A stretch of DNA of 58,320 nucleotides, from NCBI GenBank assembly GCA_002685335.1, contig NYWY01000067.1:1-58320 (forward strand), written 5' to 3'. Under the pieces are notes generated by a model, which worked only from the letters and a program-made list of their open reading frames with translations, was not told where the DNA came from and made no database searches. Shown here one piece after another: positions 42,946 to 51,763 of the stretch. The position numbers and the translations under genes are program-made. The DNA comes from Planctomycetaceae bacterium. Its GTDB lineage: Bacteria; Planctomycetota; Phycisphaerae; Phycisphaerales; SM1A02. Positions within the stretch are counted from its first letter, which is position 1. Each line of letters begins with the position of its first letter.

Positions 42946-44345
42946 GTTCCAACGAGCAGCAGGAGAAAGACGGCGAAGGCAAGACCTCCAAGCCGTCGCA
43001 GGAGCGCCTTCATGTCGCCCCGATCGGCGGCCCCGGGGTCCTGGGTGATCCCATGCCTCGAGGTCGGGTGCTCGAATTCGATCCGCTCCCGGGACGGATC
43101 AAACTGCGAGACGAGGACTTCATCGTCGACGAGATGCCGCTGTACGAGCCCAAGGGGACCGGCGAGCATCTCTATCTGCGAATCCAGAAGAAGGGTCTGG
43201 CCCACACCGAACTCATGGACATCGTGAAGTCGCACTTCCGCGTCTCCGAAGAAGCGGTCGGGGCGGCGGGGATGAAGGACCGGGTGGCGATGACCAGCCA
43301 GACGATCTCCGTCCACCTGCCGGGCAGATCGGAGCAGGTCGCCTCCGCATCCGAGGCCACCGGAGCGATCGAGGACCAGCGGATCCAGGTGGTCTGGGCG
43401 GACTGGCACGAGAACAAGCTCCGACGCGGTCACCTCGAGGGGAATCGATTCTCGATCCGTATTCGCGATCTCGATCCTCTGCAGGCTCCGATCGTCTGGC
43501 GTGGATTGCAGGAACTCGAAAAACGGGGCGTTCCGAATCACTACGGAACCCAGCGTTTCGGATACCGCCGAAACACCCACCGACTCGGCTCGATGGTGCT
43601 TCGAAAAGCCTGGGACGAACTGGTCGCAGAGCTTCTCGGAGCGAAGGGTTCATGGTCTCCGGCCCATCAGCAACGCCAGCGCGAGGCCTTCGATCGAGGT
43701 GAACTGAAGTCCGCCTTCTCCGGCTGGGGCCGGCGGGATGTCGCCGAACGACGAGTCCTTCAGGCCCTCATCGCCGGAAAGTCACCGGAAAAGGCGATTC
43801 GATCCGTTTCCCGCCACATGCGATCCTTCTGGGTGAGCGCCCTGCAGTCGTCCATCTTCAATCACCTGTTGGAGGAGCGGCTGGAATCCGGCACCTTCGA
43901 CCAGCTGGTCCCGGGAGACGTCGCTTTCCGCCACGAGACCAGGAAGTCCTTCCTCGCCGATGCCGCCGCCTTCGAGGCCGCGGATCTGCCGGCGGAACTC
44001 GCGGCGTTCGAACTGTCTGCTTCCGGTCCCATCGTCGGTCCCGGGATGCCCCAGGCCTCCGGTGATGTGCTGACCCGGGAGAAGGCGGCGTTCGAGGCCT
44101 CCGGAGTCGATGACGAGTTGTTCGCCCAGAGCGAGTTCGACTTCCGTGGGACCCGTCGGCCCTACCGGGTCCGGATCTCCAACCTCGAACTCGATTCCGG
44201 CTTCGACGACCACGGGCCCTACATTCGAGCCGCCTTCGATCTTCCTCGCGGGTCGTACGCCACCGTCGTGCTCCGCGAGATCATCGGTGACGACGGGGTC
44301 GAAGCCCATCGCCGTGATCGCCGTGATCGAGGCGCGTTCTCCTGA
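42942..44345 (+). CDS. truD: tRNA pseudouridine(13) synthase TruD
   Basis: 467 residues, starting at GTG 42942 within a GTGA overlap with the preceding stop. TruD isomerises U13 of tRNA-Glu. The core is recognisable: LRDEDFIVDEMPLYEPKGTGEHLYLRIQKKG, then VGAAGMKDRVAMTSQ with catalytic Asp113, RRGHLEGNRFSIRIRDL, VPNHYGTQRFGY, FNHLLEERL and FEASGVDDELFA. It is longer than E. coli TruD (~350) through an N-terminal extension of about 45 residues and an expanded insertion domain. It is the last gene before the respiratory operon, separated from it by 132 bases. Confidence 0.95.
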   Translation: MSSNEQQEKDGEGKTSKPSQERLHVAPIGGPGVLGDPMPRGRVLEFDPLPGRIKLRDEDFIVDEMPLYEPKGTGEHLYLRIQKKGLAHTELMDIVKSHFRVSEEAVGAAGMKDRVAMTSQTISVHLPGRSEQVASASEATGAIEDQRIQVVWADWHENKLRRGHLEGNRFSIRIRDLDPLQAPIVWRGLQELEKRGVPNHYGTQRFGYRRNTHRLGSMVLRKAWDELVAELLGAKGSWSPAHQQRQREAFDRGELKSAFSGWGRRDVAERRVLQALIAGKSPEKAIRSVSRHMRSFWVSALQSSIFNHLLEERLESGTFDQLVPGDVAFRHETRKSFLADAAAFEAADLPAELAAFELSASGPIVGPGMPQASGDVLTREKAAFEASGVDDELFAQSEFDFRGTRRPYRVRISNLELDSGFDDHGPYIRAAFDLPRGSYATVVLREIIGDDGVEAHRRDRRDRGAFS

Positions 44346-44477
44346 ACACCGACGCCAAAGCGAACCCCACGGTCCGGACGAGACCATTCTTCGTGGAGTT
44401 CCAGCCGGTTGCCTCGGCTTCGTCTGCTTTCCGGACGCAGTCCCGGTAGACTTCAAGGCGTTCGGGAGCGAGCTCAC

Positions 44478-45692
44478 ATGCTTCGAAGATCAGCATCAAG
44501 ACCCGTGGCCGCCCTCGTATGGCTTGCGCTGTTGCTCGGGACGACCCCGGCCGTCGCCCAGGAATCCGAGAGCGCCATACCCACGCCCGAGGAGGCCGCC
44601 GCTTCCACCACCGAGGATGCCCGGGGTGAGGGCATGCCGGCGATCCCGCTCGATGAGACTTCGACCGTCGCCGAGATGGATGCTCGGCTGATCATCTGCG
44701 ATGACGATGCACCCCCGGTCTCCGGGGCCGGCGTCACGTCCATCTTCGAGCCCGACTCCCCACCGGCCCGCGAGATCCGAGAGCTTGGATTCCTCGTGCT
44801 CGGCATCTGCGCGGCCATCTTTCTGGTGGTCCAGGGCCTGCTGGTGATCGCGATCGTGCGGGGGGTGCGAGCTCGGAAGCTCGCCGATGCCGCTGGAGAG
44901 ACCGGCGAACCGGTTCAGTTGCACGGCAGTGTCCCGATCGAGGTCGCCTGGACCGTGATTCCGGTGATCATCGTGTTCGTCCTGACCCTGGTCACCATTC
45001 GGACGATCCGAGACATCGATCTGACCTCGCCTCCCGAGGGGGCGATGGAAGTCGTGGTGGTGGGACACCAGTGGTGGTGGGAATTCCGGTATCCGGATCC
45101 GGGTGGTGATCCCTCCCGGGAAGTCGTGGTCGCCAATGAGCTGCACGTCCCCGCTGGACGCCCCATCTGGCTCCGTCTGGAGTCCGCCGACGTGATCCAC
45201 AGCTTCTGGGTTCCGAGGCTCGCCGGGAAGACCGACCTCATTCCCGGCCGGACCAACAACACCTGGTTCGAGGCCGAAAGGGCGGGACTGTATCTCGGCC
45301 AGTGCGCGGAGTACTGCGGAACGCAGCATGCCCACATGCTGCTTCGCGTCTACGCGGACGAACCCGAGGACTTCGATCGTTGGCTCGAATCACAGCGTGC
45401 CTCCGCGGTGAATGACACGTCCGTCGAGCGAGGCCGTCGGGTGTTCACGGAATACGCCTGCCTGAACTGTCACACCATCGCCGGCACCAGCGACGGGATG
45501 TTCGGCCCGAACCTGACCCACCTCGCCAGTCGAAACACGCTCGGTTCGGGTTTCATACCGTTCAACCGACAGAACCTCAAGGCCTGGATCAACGATCCGC
45601 AGGCACTCAAGCCGGGATGCAACATGCCCGCCCTCAAACTCGACGATCGTGAACTCGACGACGTCGTGGACTACCTGATGACCCTTCGTTGA
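44478..45692 (+). CDS. coxB: Cytochrome c oxidase subunit II with C-terminal cytochrome c domain
   Basis: 404 residues from ATG 44478, preceded by GGAG at 44465-44468. A signal peptide and a ~60-residue Ala/Glu/Thr-rich segment are followed by two membrane helices (about 102-130 and 153-178) and the cupredoxin domain. QWWWEFRYP is at 198-206. The CuA ligands are complete: His241, then Cys276, Glu278, Cys280, His284 and Met287 in CAEYCGTQHAHM. A caa3-type cytochrome c domain ends the protein, with heme site CLNCH (328-332) and distal Met in CNMPAL. It takes electrons into the oxidase; the fused heme c removes the need for a soluble cytochrome c. It is the first gene of a ten-gene operon. Confidence 0.97.
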   Translation: MLRRSASRPVAALVWLALLLGTTPAVAQESESAIPTPEEAAASTTEDARGEGMPAIPLDETSTVAEMDARLIICDDDAPPVSGAGVTSIFEPDSPPAREIRELGFLVLGICAAIFLVVQGLLVIAIVRGVRARKLADAAGETGEPVQLHGSVPIEVAWTVIPVIIVFVLTLVTIRTIRDIDLTSPPEGAMEVVVVGHQWWWEFRYPDPGGDPSREVVVANELHVPAGRPIWLRLESADVIHSFWVPRLAGKTDLIPGRTNNTWFEAERAGLYLGQCAEYCGTQHAHMLLRVYADEPEDFDRWLESQRASAVNDTSVERGRRVFTEYACLNCHTIAGTSDGMFGPNLTHLASRNTLGSGFIPFNRQNLKAWINDPQALKPGCNMPALKLDDRELDDVVDYLMTLR

Positions 45693-45702
45693 CGGAAACC
45701 GC

Positions 45703-47391
45703 ATGACCACCGCGCCAGAAAATTCCGCCGACCCCCCCTCCCGCCCGGTCACCGAACCGCGCCGGGGATTCTGGGAGTCCGTGATGGAATGGTCCTGTTC
45801 GGTGGACCACAAGAAGCTCGGCCTGATGTACATCGGCTGCGGCCTGGTCTTCTTCCTGGTCGGGGGCCTCGAAGCCGCGTTCATGCGGCTCCAGCTGGCC
45901 CGGGCCCAGAGTGAGATCATCGATCCCGAGACGTTCAACCAGCTCTTCACGATGCATGGCACCACCATGGTGTTCCTGGTCGGGATGCCGGTGCTTCTGG
46001 GCTTCGGGAACTACCTCATCCCGCTGATGATCGGGGCGCGGGACATGGCCTTTCCACGCCTGAACGCGTTCGGCTTCTGGCTGTTCATCTTCGGGGGACT
46101 CCTCCTCTACTTCAGCTACCTCGGCGCGGACGGCCTCTACGGCGCGGGGGTGGCCCCCGACGTCGGTTGGTTCGCCTACGCTCCGCTCACCAGCCGGACC
46201 TTCAGTCGCGGTAATCCGACCGACTACTGGATTCTCGGAATCATGGTCAGCGGCTTCGGCAGCATGACCACCGCGATCAACCTGGTCGCCACCATTCTCT
46301 GCATGCGATGTCCCGGCATGACGCTGATGAGGATGCCCATGCTCGCCTGGATGATGCTGGTGGTCGGTTTCCTGGTGCTGGTCGCGATCCCCGTGCTCAC
46401 CGCGGCCCAGGCGATGCTGCTCTTCGATCGCCAGTTGGGGGCCCACTTCTTCGATCCCGAGGTCGGGGGATCGGCGGTGCTCTGGCAGCACCTGTTCTGG
46501 TTCTTCGGGCATCCGGAGGTCTACATCCTCATCCTGCCCGCATTCGGATTCGTCAGCGAGATCATGCCGGTGTTCAGTCGCAAGGTGATCTTCGGCTATC
46601 CGTTGATGGTCGCGGCGACGGTCGGAATCGGGTTCATATCACTCGGCGTCTGGGCCCACCACATGTTCGTGGTGGGACTCGGGCCGGTGCTCGACTCGTT
46701 CTTCACCGCCGCGACCTTCCTGATCTCGGTCCCCACTGGAATCAAGATCTTCAACTGGCTGGGCACGATGTGGGGCGGACGACTTCGTTTCGACACGCCG
46801 ATGCTCTTCGTGACCGGCTTCGTCGCGATGTTCATCATCGGCGGACTCACCGGGATCATGCTCGCCACCGTACCGCTCGACTGGCAGCTTTCCGACAGCT
46901 ACTTCGTGGTGGGGCACTTCCACTACGTCCTCTTCGGCGGCACCATCTTCGGAATCTTCGGGGCGATCTTCTACTGGTTCCCCAAGGCGACCGGACGCAT
47001 GCTCAACGAACGCCTCGGCAAGTGGACCTTCTGGCTCCTGATCATCGGGTTCACGCTGACCTTCATGCCGATGCACGTGAGCGGCGCCCTGGGGATGCCC
47101 CGTCGCATCTACAGCTACGAGGCGGATCGAGGGTGGGAGATCTGGAACCTGATCAGTTCGATCGGGGTGCCGTTCCAGGGACTCGGCGTTCTGATCTTCC
47201 TCTGGAACGTCGTTCGCTCTCTCCGCAAGGGTGAGATCGCGGGCGATGATCCGTGGGACGCCTGGACGTTGGAATGGGGAACCTCCAGTCCGCCGCCCGA
47301 GTGGAACTTCAACCGTATTCCGACCGTCACCAGCGCCCGGCCGCTCTGGGATCGGAAGCATCCGGAGGATGCCGATGCGCACTACGGCTGA
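45703..47391 (+). CDS. coxA: Cytochrome c oxidase subunit I
   Basis: 562 residues with 12 helices. It holds heme a, heme a3 and CuB and reduces O2 while pumping protons. Key segments: MHGTTMVFLVGMPVLLGFGNYLIPL (low-spin heme His), FWFFGHPEVYILILPAFG with the cross-linked His-Tyr and the Glu proton donor, GVWAHHMFVVGL (CuB His pair), and VVGHFHYVLFGG (a3/low-spin ligands). GHPEVY identifies an A1-type oxidase, not a cbb3 or ba3 type. It starts 10 bases after subunit II. Confidence 0.98.
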   Translation: MTTAPENSADPPSRPVTEPRRGFWESVMEWSCSVDHKKLGLMYIGCGLVFFLVGGLEAAFMRLQLARAQSEIIDPETFNQLFTMHGTTMVFLVGMPVLLGFGNYLIPLMIGARDMAFPRLNAFGFWLFIFGGLLLYFSYLGADGLYGAGVAPDVGWFAYAPLTSRTFSRGNPTDYWILGIMVSGFGSMTTAINLVATILCMRCPGMTLMRMPMLAWMMLVVGFLVLVAIPVLTAAQAMLLFDRQLGAHFFDPEVGGSAVLWQHLFWFFGHPEVYILILPAFGFVSEIMPVFSRKVIFGYPLMVAATVGIGFISLGVWAHHMFVVGLGPVLDSFFTAATFLISVPTGIKIFNWLGTMWGGRLRFDTPMLFVTGFVAMFIIGGLTGIMLATVPLDWQLSDSYFVVGHFHYVLFGGTIFGIFGAIFYWFPKATGRMLNERLGKWTFWLLIIGFTLTFMPMHVSGALGMPRRIYSYEADRGWEIWNLISSIGVPFQGLGVLIFLWNVVRSLRKGEIAGDDPWDAWTLEWGTSSPPPEWNFNRIPTVTSARPLWDRKHPEDADAHYG

Positions 47392-47430
47392 TCACTCTTC
47401 CCGAACCATCGGCGGCGGGGGGGGGCTTTC

Positions 47431-48048
47431 ATGACCTCCCTTCCCGTGGAACATCGACGCCCGTCGACCGCGCCATCTCGTGGCCGGGTCGGCATGGCGT
47501 TGCTCATCTTCATGGAGAGCGTGTTCTTCAGTGGCTTCATCGTCACCTACCTCTTCTACATCGGCCGCAGTGCCTTCGGTCCCCAGCCGGGTGAAGTCCT
47601 CGACCTCGGGCCGGTGCTGCTGAACTCCGCCTGCCTTCTGAGTTCAAGCGTCTCGGTGTGGCTCGCGGTCCGGGCCCTCCGACGCGGATCCGTCGGGCTC
47701 TTCCGGGTGTGGATGGGCGTCACCGTCCTGCTCGGGCTGGAGTTCCTGGTCGGAACCGGACTCGAATGGCGAGGACTGATCGTGGAACACGGGCTGACGA
47801 TGCGAACCAACGTCTTCGGTTCGAATTTCTACGCCCTCGTCGGGTTCCATGCGTTCCACGTCTGCGTGGGGCTGCTTCTGCTGGGTGGATCGCTCGTGCT
47901 CTCCCTGATGGGGAGGATCGATCCCGCTCGGGATGCCGAACGAGTCGACGTGGTCACCTGGTACTGGCACTTCGTCGACATGGTCTGGATCCTGGTCTTC
48001 ACCGTGGTCTACATCGTCGGGCGTTCATCGACGGAGATCATCCCATGA
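47431..48048 (+). CDS. coxC: Cytochrome c oxidase subunit III
   Basis: 205 residues with five membrane helices, the short five-helix form. MALLIFMESVFFSGFIVTYLFY carries the conserved membrane Glu, NFYALVGFHAFHVCVGLLLLGGSL matches the FHxxHV core, and VVTWYWHFVDMVWILVFTVVY is the signature last helix. Subunit III protects the oxidase from turnover inactivation. The start follows subunit I by 39 bases, and the stop overlaps the next ATG (ATGA). Confidence 0.95.
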   Translation: MTSLPVEHRRPSTAPSRGRVGMALLIFMESVFFSGFIVTYLFYIGRSAFGPQPGEVLDLGPVLLNSACLLSSSVSVWLAVRALRRGSVGLFRVWMGVTVLLGLEFLVGTGLEWRGLIVEHGLTMRTNVFGSNFYALVGFHAFHVCVGLLLLGGSLVLSLMGRIDPARDAERVDVVTWYWHFVDMVWILVFTVVYIVGRSSTEIIP

Positions 48049-48869
48049 GCGGTCCCCGTGACGAACAACGACCGGACGTCCCGTATCTGCGGGAGATTCC
48101 GCAGTCGACCCCCTGGCCTCTGATCACCGCCTTCGGGGTGACCTTCACGTTCGCCGGGATCGTGACCAGTCCGATCGTCAGCGTGGTGGGGGGCATCGCG
48201 GGCATCGTGGGACTGGTCGGATGGTTCTACGACGTCCTCCCCAGGGAGCGGACCGAGGTGATCCCGGTGGCGAACGCGGATCTTCCGCTCGACGCCCCCG
48301 ATCTCCCGGAACCCCCGGCGGTGACGCCCCGGAGAATCGTTCCCGAAGAGATCCATCCGTATCGATCCGGGATCTTCGGCGGACTGGTCGGTGCCGTGGC
48401 GATGGCGGTGGTGGCGATCGCCTGGGGCCTGACCGACGGCAAGGGACCGTGGCTTCCGGTGAATCTGCTCGCCGGCGTGCTGCTTCCTTCGGTCGGCGAA
48501 GCGGATCCGTCCATTCTCGGTTCCTTCCATGCGGCTTGGTTCATCACCGCGACGCTTCTCCACCTGGTGCTCAGCGTGATGGTCGGGACGATCTTCGTGG
48601 TCGCCCTGCCGATGATGCCGCGGCGTCCTCTTCTGGCTGGTGGCCTCATTGCGCCGATCATCTGGACCGGCGTGGTCTGGGCCACCCTGCGGATCGTGAA
48701 CCCGACGCTCGAGATCTACATCTCCTGGCCCTGGTTCGTGGCAAGTCAGGTGGCCTTCGGGCTCGCGTGTGCGATGGTGATCGCCCGCTTCAATCTCGTC
48801 CGACTCCAGGTCGGTCGACCGATCGCGGATCGGTTGGAACTCGAACGTGGTCGGGAGAAGGACTCATGA
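48045..48869 (+). CDS. Membrane protein of the oxidase operon, unknown (subunit IV-like N-terminus)
   Basis: 274 residues starting at ATG 48045 in an ATGA overlap with subunit III. The N-terminus has two close helices (WPLITAFGVTFTFAGIVT, VVGGIAGIVGLVGWFYDVLP), as in small subunit-IV-like oxidase proteins. A Pro-rich connector and about five more helices follow (FGGLVGAVAMAVVAIAWGL, AWFITATLLHLVLSVMVGTI, LLAGGLIAPIIWTGVVWATL and others). No cofactor ligands are obvious. The position between coxC and the cytochrome genes suggests a structural subunit of an oxidase or supercomplex. The next gene again starts by ATGA overlap. Confidence 0.82.
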   Translation: MSGPRDEQRPDVPYLREIPQSTPWPLITAFGVTFTFAGIVTSPIVSVVGGIAGIVGLVGWFYDVLPRERTEVIPVANADLPLDAPDLPEPPAVTPRRIVPEEIHPYRSGIFGGLVGAVAMAVVAIAWGLTDGKGPWLPVNLLAGVLLPSVGEADPSILGSFHAAWFITATLLHLVLSVMVGTIFVVALPMMPRRPLLAGGLIAPIIWTGVVWATLRIVNPTLEIYISWPWFVASQVAFGLACAMVIARFNLVRLQVGRPIADRLELERGREKDS

Positions 48870-49651
48870 AGAGCTTCGCGATCACCAGCTGGAGCATCCT
48901 TCTCGGAAGTCTCGTGGCGACGGGCTGCGACATCTACGACGAACTGCCGGGCCGACCGCCGCCGAATCCGGCCCCGGTCGCCGCGGCCGACACCCCCGAC
49001 GGTTTTCACCGCATCTGGAACGATCGGTGCGCCGGTTGCCACGGTGCGGACGGCGTGCTGGGCGCGGGTCGTCCGATGAACGACCCGGCCTACCTCGCGG
49101 CGGTTCCAAAGTCGGAAATGATCAGGGTGATCAGGGACGGGGTGCCGGGCACTCGAATGCCGGCGTTCGGCGGCTCCGCGGTCGATCCGATTCCACCGGA
49201 CGATCTCGCCGGTTTCGTGGACGGCATGATGGCGGTGTGGGGTCCCGGGCCCGCGGGATTGAAGAATCCGGCTTCCGCCGGAATCGCGTGGAAGCACCAG
49301 GAGAAGGGGGGCGATGTCGATCGAGGGGCCACCCTGTTCGATGCCAATTGTCGTTCCTGTCATCCGTCGAGCCTTCCACCGGATGGAGCACCGGCGGACC
49401 GTCTGGTGGTCGGAAGCGTGGAAGATCCGTTCTACCTTCGACTGGTCAGCGATCAGCATCTACGATCGAGCATCGTCTTCGGACGGGCGGATCTCGGAAT
49501 GCCCGGAGCTGCGGGGCCATTCCGCGGACCGGATGGAAAGGCCGTCGACACGGCCCTCGATGGGGACGAGGTCACGGACCTCGTCGCCTTCCTGGCCTCC
49601 CTTCGCGAGGGATGGCCGACGATTGATGAACGTGAGGACGGTGCCCGATGA
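48866..49651 (+). CDS. Di-heme cytochrome c lipoprotein
   Basis: 261 residues from ATG 48866, overlapping the previous stop (ATGA). The lipobox LVATGC (Cys21) predicts a lipid anchor on the periplasmic side. Two mono-heme domains follow: CAGCH at 55-59 with TRMPAF as likely distal Met, and CRSCH at 162-166 with DLGMPGA. The protein is well placed to carry electrons between the Rieske/cytochrome b complex and the oxidase, taking the role of cytochrome c1 or a tethered cytochrome c. Its stop overlaps the Rieske start. Confidence 0.93.
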   Translation: MKSFAITSWSILLGSLVATGCDIYDELPGRPPPNPAPVAAADTPDGFHRIWNDRCAGCHGADGVLGAGRPMNDPAYLAAVPKSEMIRVIRDGVPGTRMPAFGGSAVDPIPPDDLAGFVDGMMAVWGPGPAGLKNPASAGIAWKHQEKGGDVDRGATLFDANCRSCHPSSLPPDGAPADRLVVGSVEDPFYLRLVSDQHLRSSIVFGRADLGMPGAAGPFRGPDGKAVDTALDGDEVTDLVAFLASLREGWPTIDEREDGAR

Positions 49652-50256
49652 GTTCCGAATCCACCGACAAGCCCGAGGTCCCGGCCGACGACCGGACGAC
49701 TTCGCTTCCCCAGATCGGGGCGGCCGAGGAATCCTCTTCGCCTTGTGAAGGTTGCGATGGCGGGTCCGGCGGAGGTCGTCGCGGCTTCCTCTTCGCCGCG
49801 GGCTCGACCCTGTTGGCGGTGGGCGGCGGCCTGGCCGCGATTCCGATCGTCACCGTGGTCATCGATCCCGCCGAGGCGCCGGATCCCAATCGATGGACCC
49901 GGGTCGGCGATCTCGATGGCTTCGAGCCGGACACCACGGTGCTGGTGAAGTTCATCATGCCCTGGGATTCTCCGACCGACGGAGAGACCAACCGCAACGC
50001 CTGCTACGTCCGGTGCATCGAAGAGAAGAAGTTCCAGGTCTTCGCGATCAACTGCGCCCATCTCGGTTGTCCGGTGGAATGGTTCGCACAGTCGCGACTC
50101 TTCATGTGTCCCTGCCACGGCGGGGTCTACTACGAAGATGGCTCCCGAGCCTCGGGCCCGCCGCCGCGTGGTCTGTTCGAATACGAGTGGCGGATCAAGG
50201 ACGACGGACTCGAGATTCTCGCCGGCCGCCTGGCCGGTCTGCAGGAGGGTCCGTGA
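49648..50256 (+). CDS. Rieske [2Fe-2S] protein of a quinol:cytochrome c oxidoreductase
   Basis: 202 residues. A twin-arginine export signal is visible: RRGFLFAAG at residues 44-52 followed by a hydrophobic stretch to ~70, consistent with export of a folded cluster protein. The Rieske boxes are CAHLGC (136-141) and CPCHGG (154-159), giving the two Cys and two His ligands of the cluster. An unusual CEGC pair (33-36) precedes the Tat motif. It passes electrons from quinol at the Qo site to the heme-c domains. It starts within the previous stop (ATGA) and ends one base before the cytochrome b gene's ATG. Confidence 0.95.
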   Translation: MSSESTDKPEVPADDRTTSLPQIGAAEESSSPCEGCDGGSGGGRRGFLFAAGSTLLAVGGGLAAIPIVTVVIDPAEAPDPNRWTRVGDLDGFEPDTTVLVKFIMPWDSPTDGETNRNACYVRCIEEKKFQVFAINCAHLGCPVEWFAQSRLFMCPCHGGVYYEDGSRASGPPPRGLFEYEWRIKDDGLEILAGRLAGLQEGP

Positions 50257-50257
50257 C

Positions 50258-51763
50258 ATGGGGTTCCGGAGCGCTCTCAATCGTGGAGTCGACGTCGTCG
50301 ATGACCGAACCGGTCTGGTGACCGTGACCAAGGGTGCGATGTACCACCGAGTCCCTCGGGACGCCAAGTGGTGGTACGTCTTCGGCAGCGCGACGCTGAT
50401 GTTCTTCATCATCCAGCTGGTGACCGGGATCCTGCTTGCGACGATCTACGTCCCCAGTGCGGCCGAGGCGTATTCGAGCCTGGTCTACATCGACGAGAAG
50501 GTCCCCGGTGGATGGATGCTCCGCGCCCTGCACGGCTGGAGTTCGAACGCGATGTGCGTGATGATGCTCATCCACATGGCGCAGGTGTTCCTGCACGGAA
50601 CGTACAAGTATCCGCGTGAACTGACCTGGGTGGCGGGGGTGATGCTCTGCCTGACCACGCTGGCCCTCGCCTTCACCGGCCAGGTGATGCGCTGGGACTC
50701 CGATGCGTACTGGGGACTGGGAATCGGTGCCGCGATCGTCGACCGGGTGCCACTGATGGGCAATTGGTTGCGAGCCCTGGTCCTGGGTGGCCCCGACATC
50801 TCCGGCGCCACGCTGAGTCGATTCTTCTCCCTCCACGTCTTCATCCTGCCGGGAACGTTGATCGGCCTGATCGGCATCCACCTCCTGCTGGTGCTGAAGA
50901 ACGGCATCAGCGAGATGCCCAAGCCGGGCCAGTTGGTGGATCCCGAGACCTACCGCGAGGAGTATCACAAGCGGGTGGAGAAGACCGGGGTGCCGTTCTT
51001 TCCCGATGCGGCTCGACGCGACATGGTCTTCTGCGGTGCGATGCTGATCCTGCTGGTCGGAATCGCGGCCTGGTCGGGTCCGTTCGGTCCGGGACCGGTG
51101 CCGGATCCCACGATCATCGAGGTCAGTCCTCGTCCGGACACGCTCTTCCTCTGGATCTTCGCGGTACTTGCGCTGCTTCCGCCGTCGACCGAGACCTTTC
51201 TGCTTCTCGCGGGTCCGCCGGTGATCGTGGCGGCCCTCGCCGCCCTGCCGTTTCTTTCGTCCCGTGGCGAACGTGCGCCGAGTCGGCGACCCCTGTCGGT
51301 GGTGGTCCTGGTGGCGACCGTGACCGCGATCGGCGTGCTGACCTGGCTGGGTGAATACTCCCCCTGGAGTCCGCACATGAAGGCCTGGACGTCGGATCCG
51401 ACTCCGGTCGAATACGTGCGGGACCGGACGCCGTTGGAACTCCAGGGTGCGCTCCAGTTCCAATTCGCCCAGTGCCGGAACTGTCACTCGATCGGCGGCC
51501 TCGGTGGTGAACGAGGGCCGGCGCTGGATGATGTCGGAACCCACCTGAGCTGGGATCAGCTCGTTCGCCAGATCCAACAGGGTGGCGGCAACATGCCGGC
51601 GTATGGGAAGAATCTGAACAGCGCCGAGACCCAGGCCCTGGTCGCGTTCCTGGTCACCCTGACCGAGGACTCCCGACCCGCTTCCATCCCCGGCGCCCTC
51701 GAAGCCCAGCCGGCTCGGGACGCGTCGCCGACGGTCGAGGGGCTCGCGACCAGTTCGAGGTGA
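50258..51763 (+). CDS. Cytochrome b fused to cytochrome c
   Basis: 501 residues from ATG 50258. Helices A-D carry the b-heme ligands His92 and His106, and His193 and His208. The second pair is spaced by 14 residues, as in b6-type proteins. GWSSNAMCVMMLIHMAQVF and TGQVMRWDSDAYWG are diagnostic. A subunit-IV-like half follows in the same chain. Where the Qo-site PEWY motif is expected I read RPDTLFLW, an unusual change. After three more helices, a cytochrome c domain has heme site CRNCH (406-410) and NMPAYG as distal Met, in the position cytochrome c1/f would supply. With the Rieske and di-heme proteins it forms a menaquinol-oxidising complex. It overlaps the next gene by GTGA. Confidence 0.94.
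   Translation: MGFRSALNRGVDVVDDRTGLVTVTKGAMYHRVPRDAKWWYVFGSATLMFFIIQLVTGILLATIYVPSAAEAYSSLVYIDEKVPGGWMLRALHGWSSNAMCVMMLIHMAQVFLHGTYKYPRELTWVAGVMLCLTTLALAFTGQVMRWDSDAYWGLGIGAAIVDRVPLMGNWLRALVLGGPDISGATLSRFFSLHVFILPGTLIGLIGIHLLLVLKNGISEMPKPGQLVDPETYREEYHKRVEKTGVPFFPDAARRDMVFCGAMLILLVGIAAWSGPFGPGPVPDPTIIEVSPRPDTLFLWIFAVLALLPPSTETFLLLAGPPVIVAALAALPFLSSRGERAPSRRPLSVVVLVATVTAIGVLTWLGEYSPWSPHMKAWTSDPTPVEYVRDRTPLELQGALQFQFAQCRNCHSIGGLGGERGPALDDVGTHLSWDQLVRQIQQGGGNMPAYGKNLNSAETQALVAFLVTLTEDSRPASIPGALEAQPARDASPTVEGLATSSR

Noticed and set aside
50195..51577. 460-residue minus-strand open frame opposite the cytochrome b-c gene
   Set aside because: It is antisense to well-defined heme motifs and its His/Arg/Asp-rich translation has no protein character.
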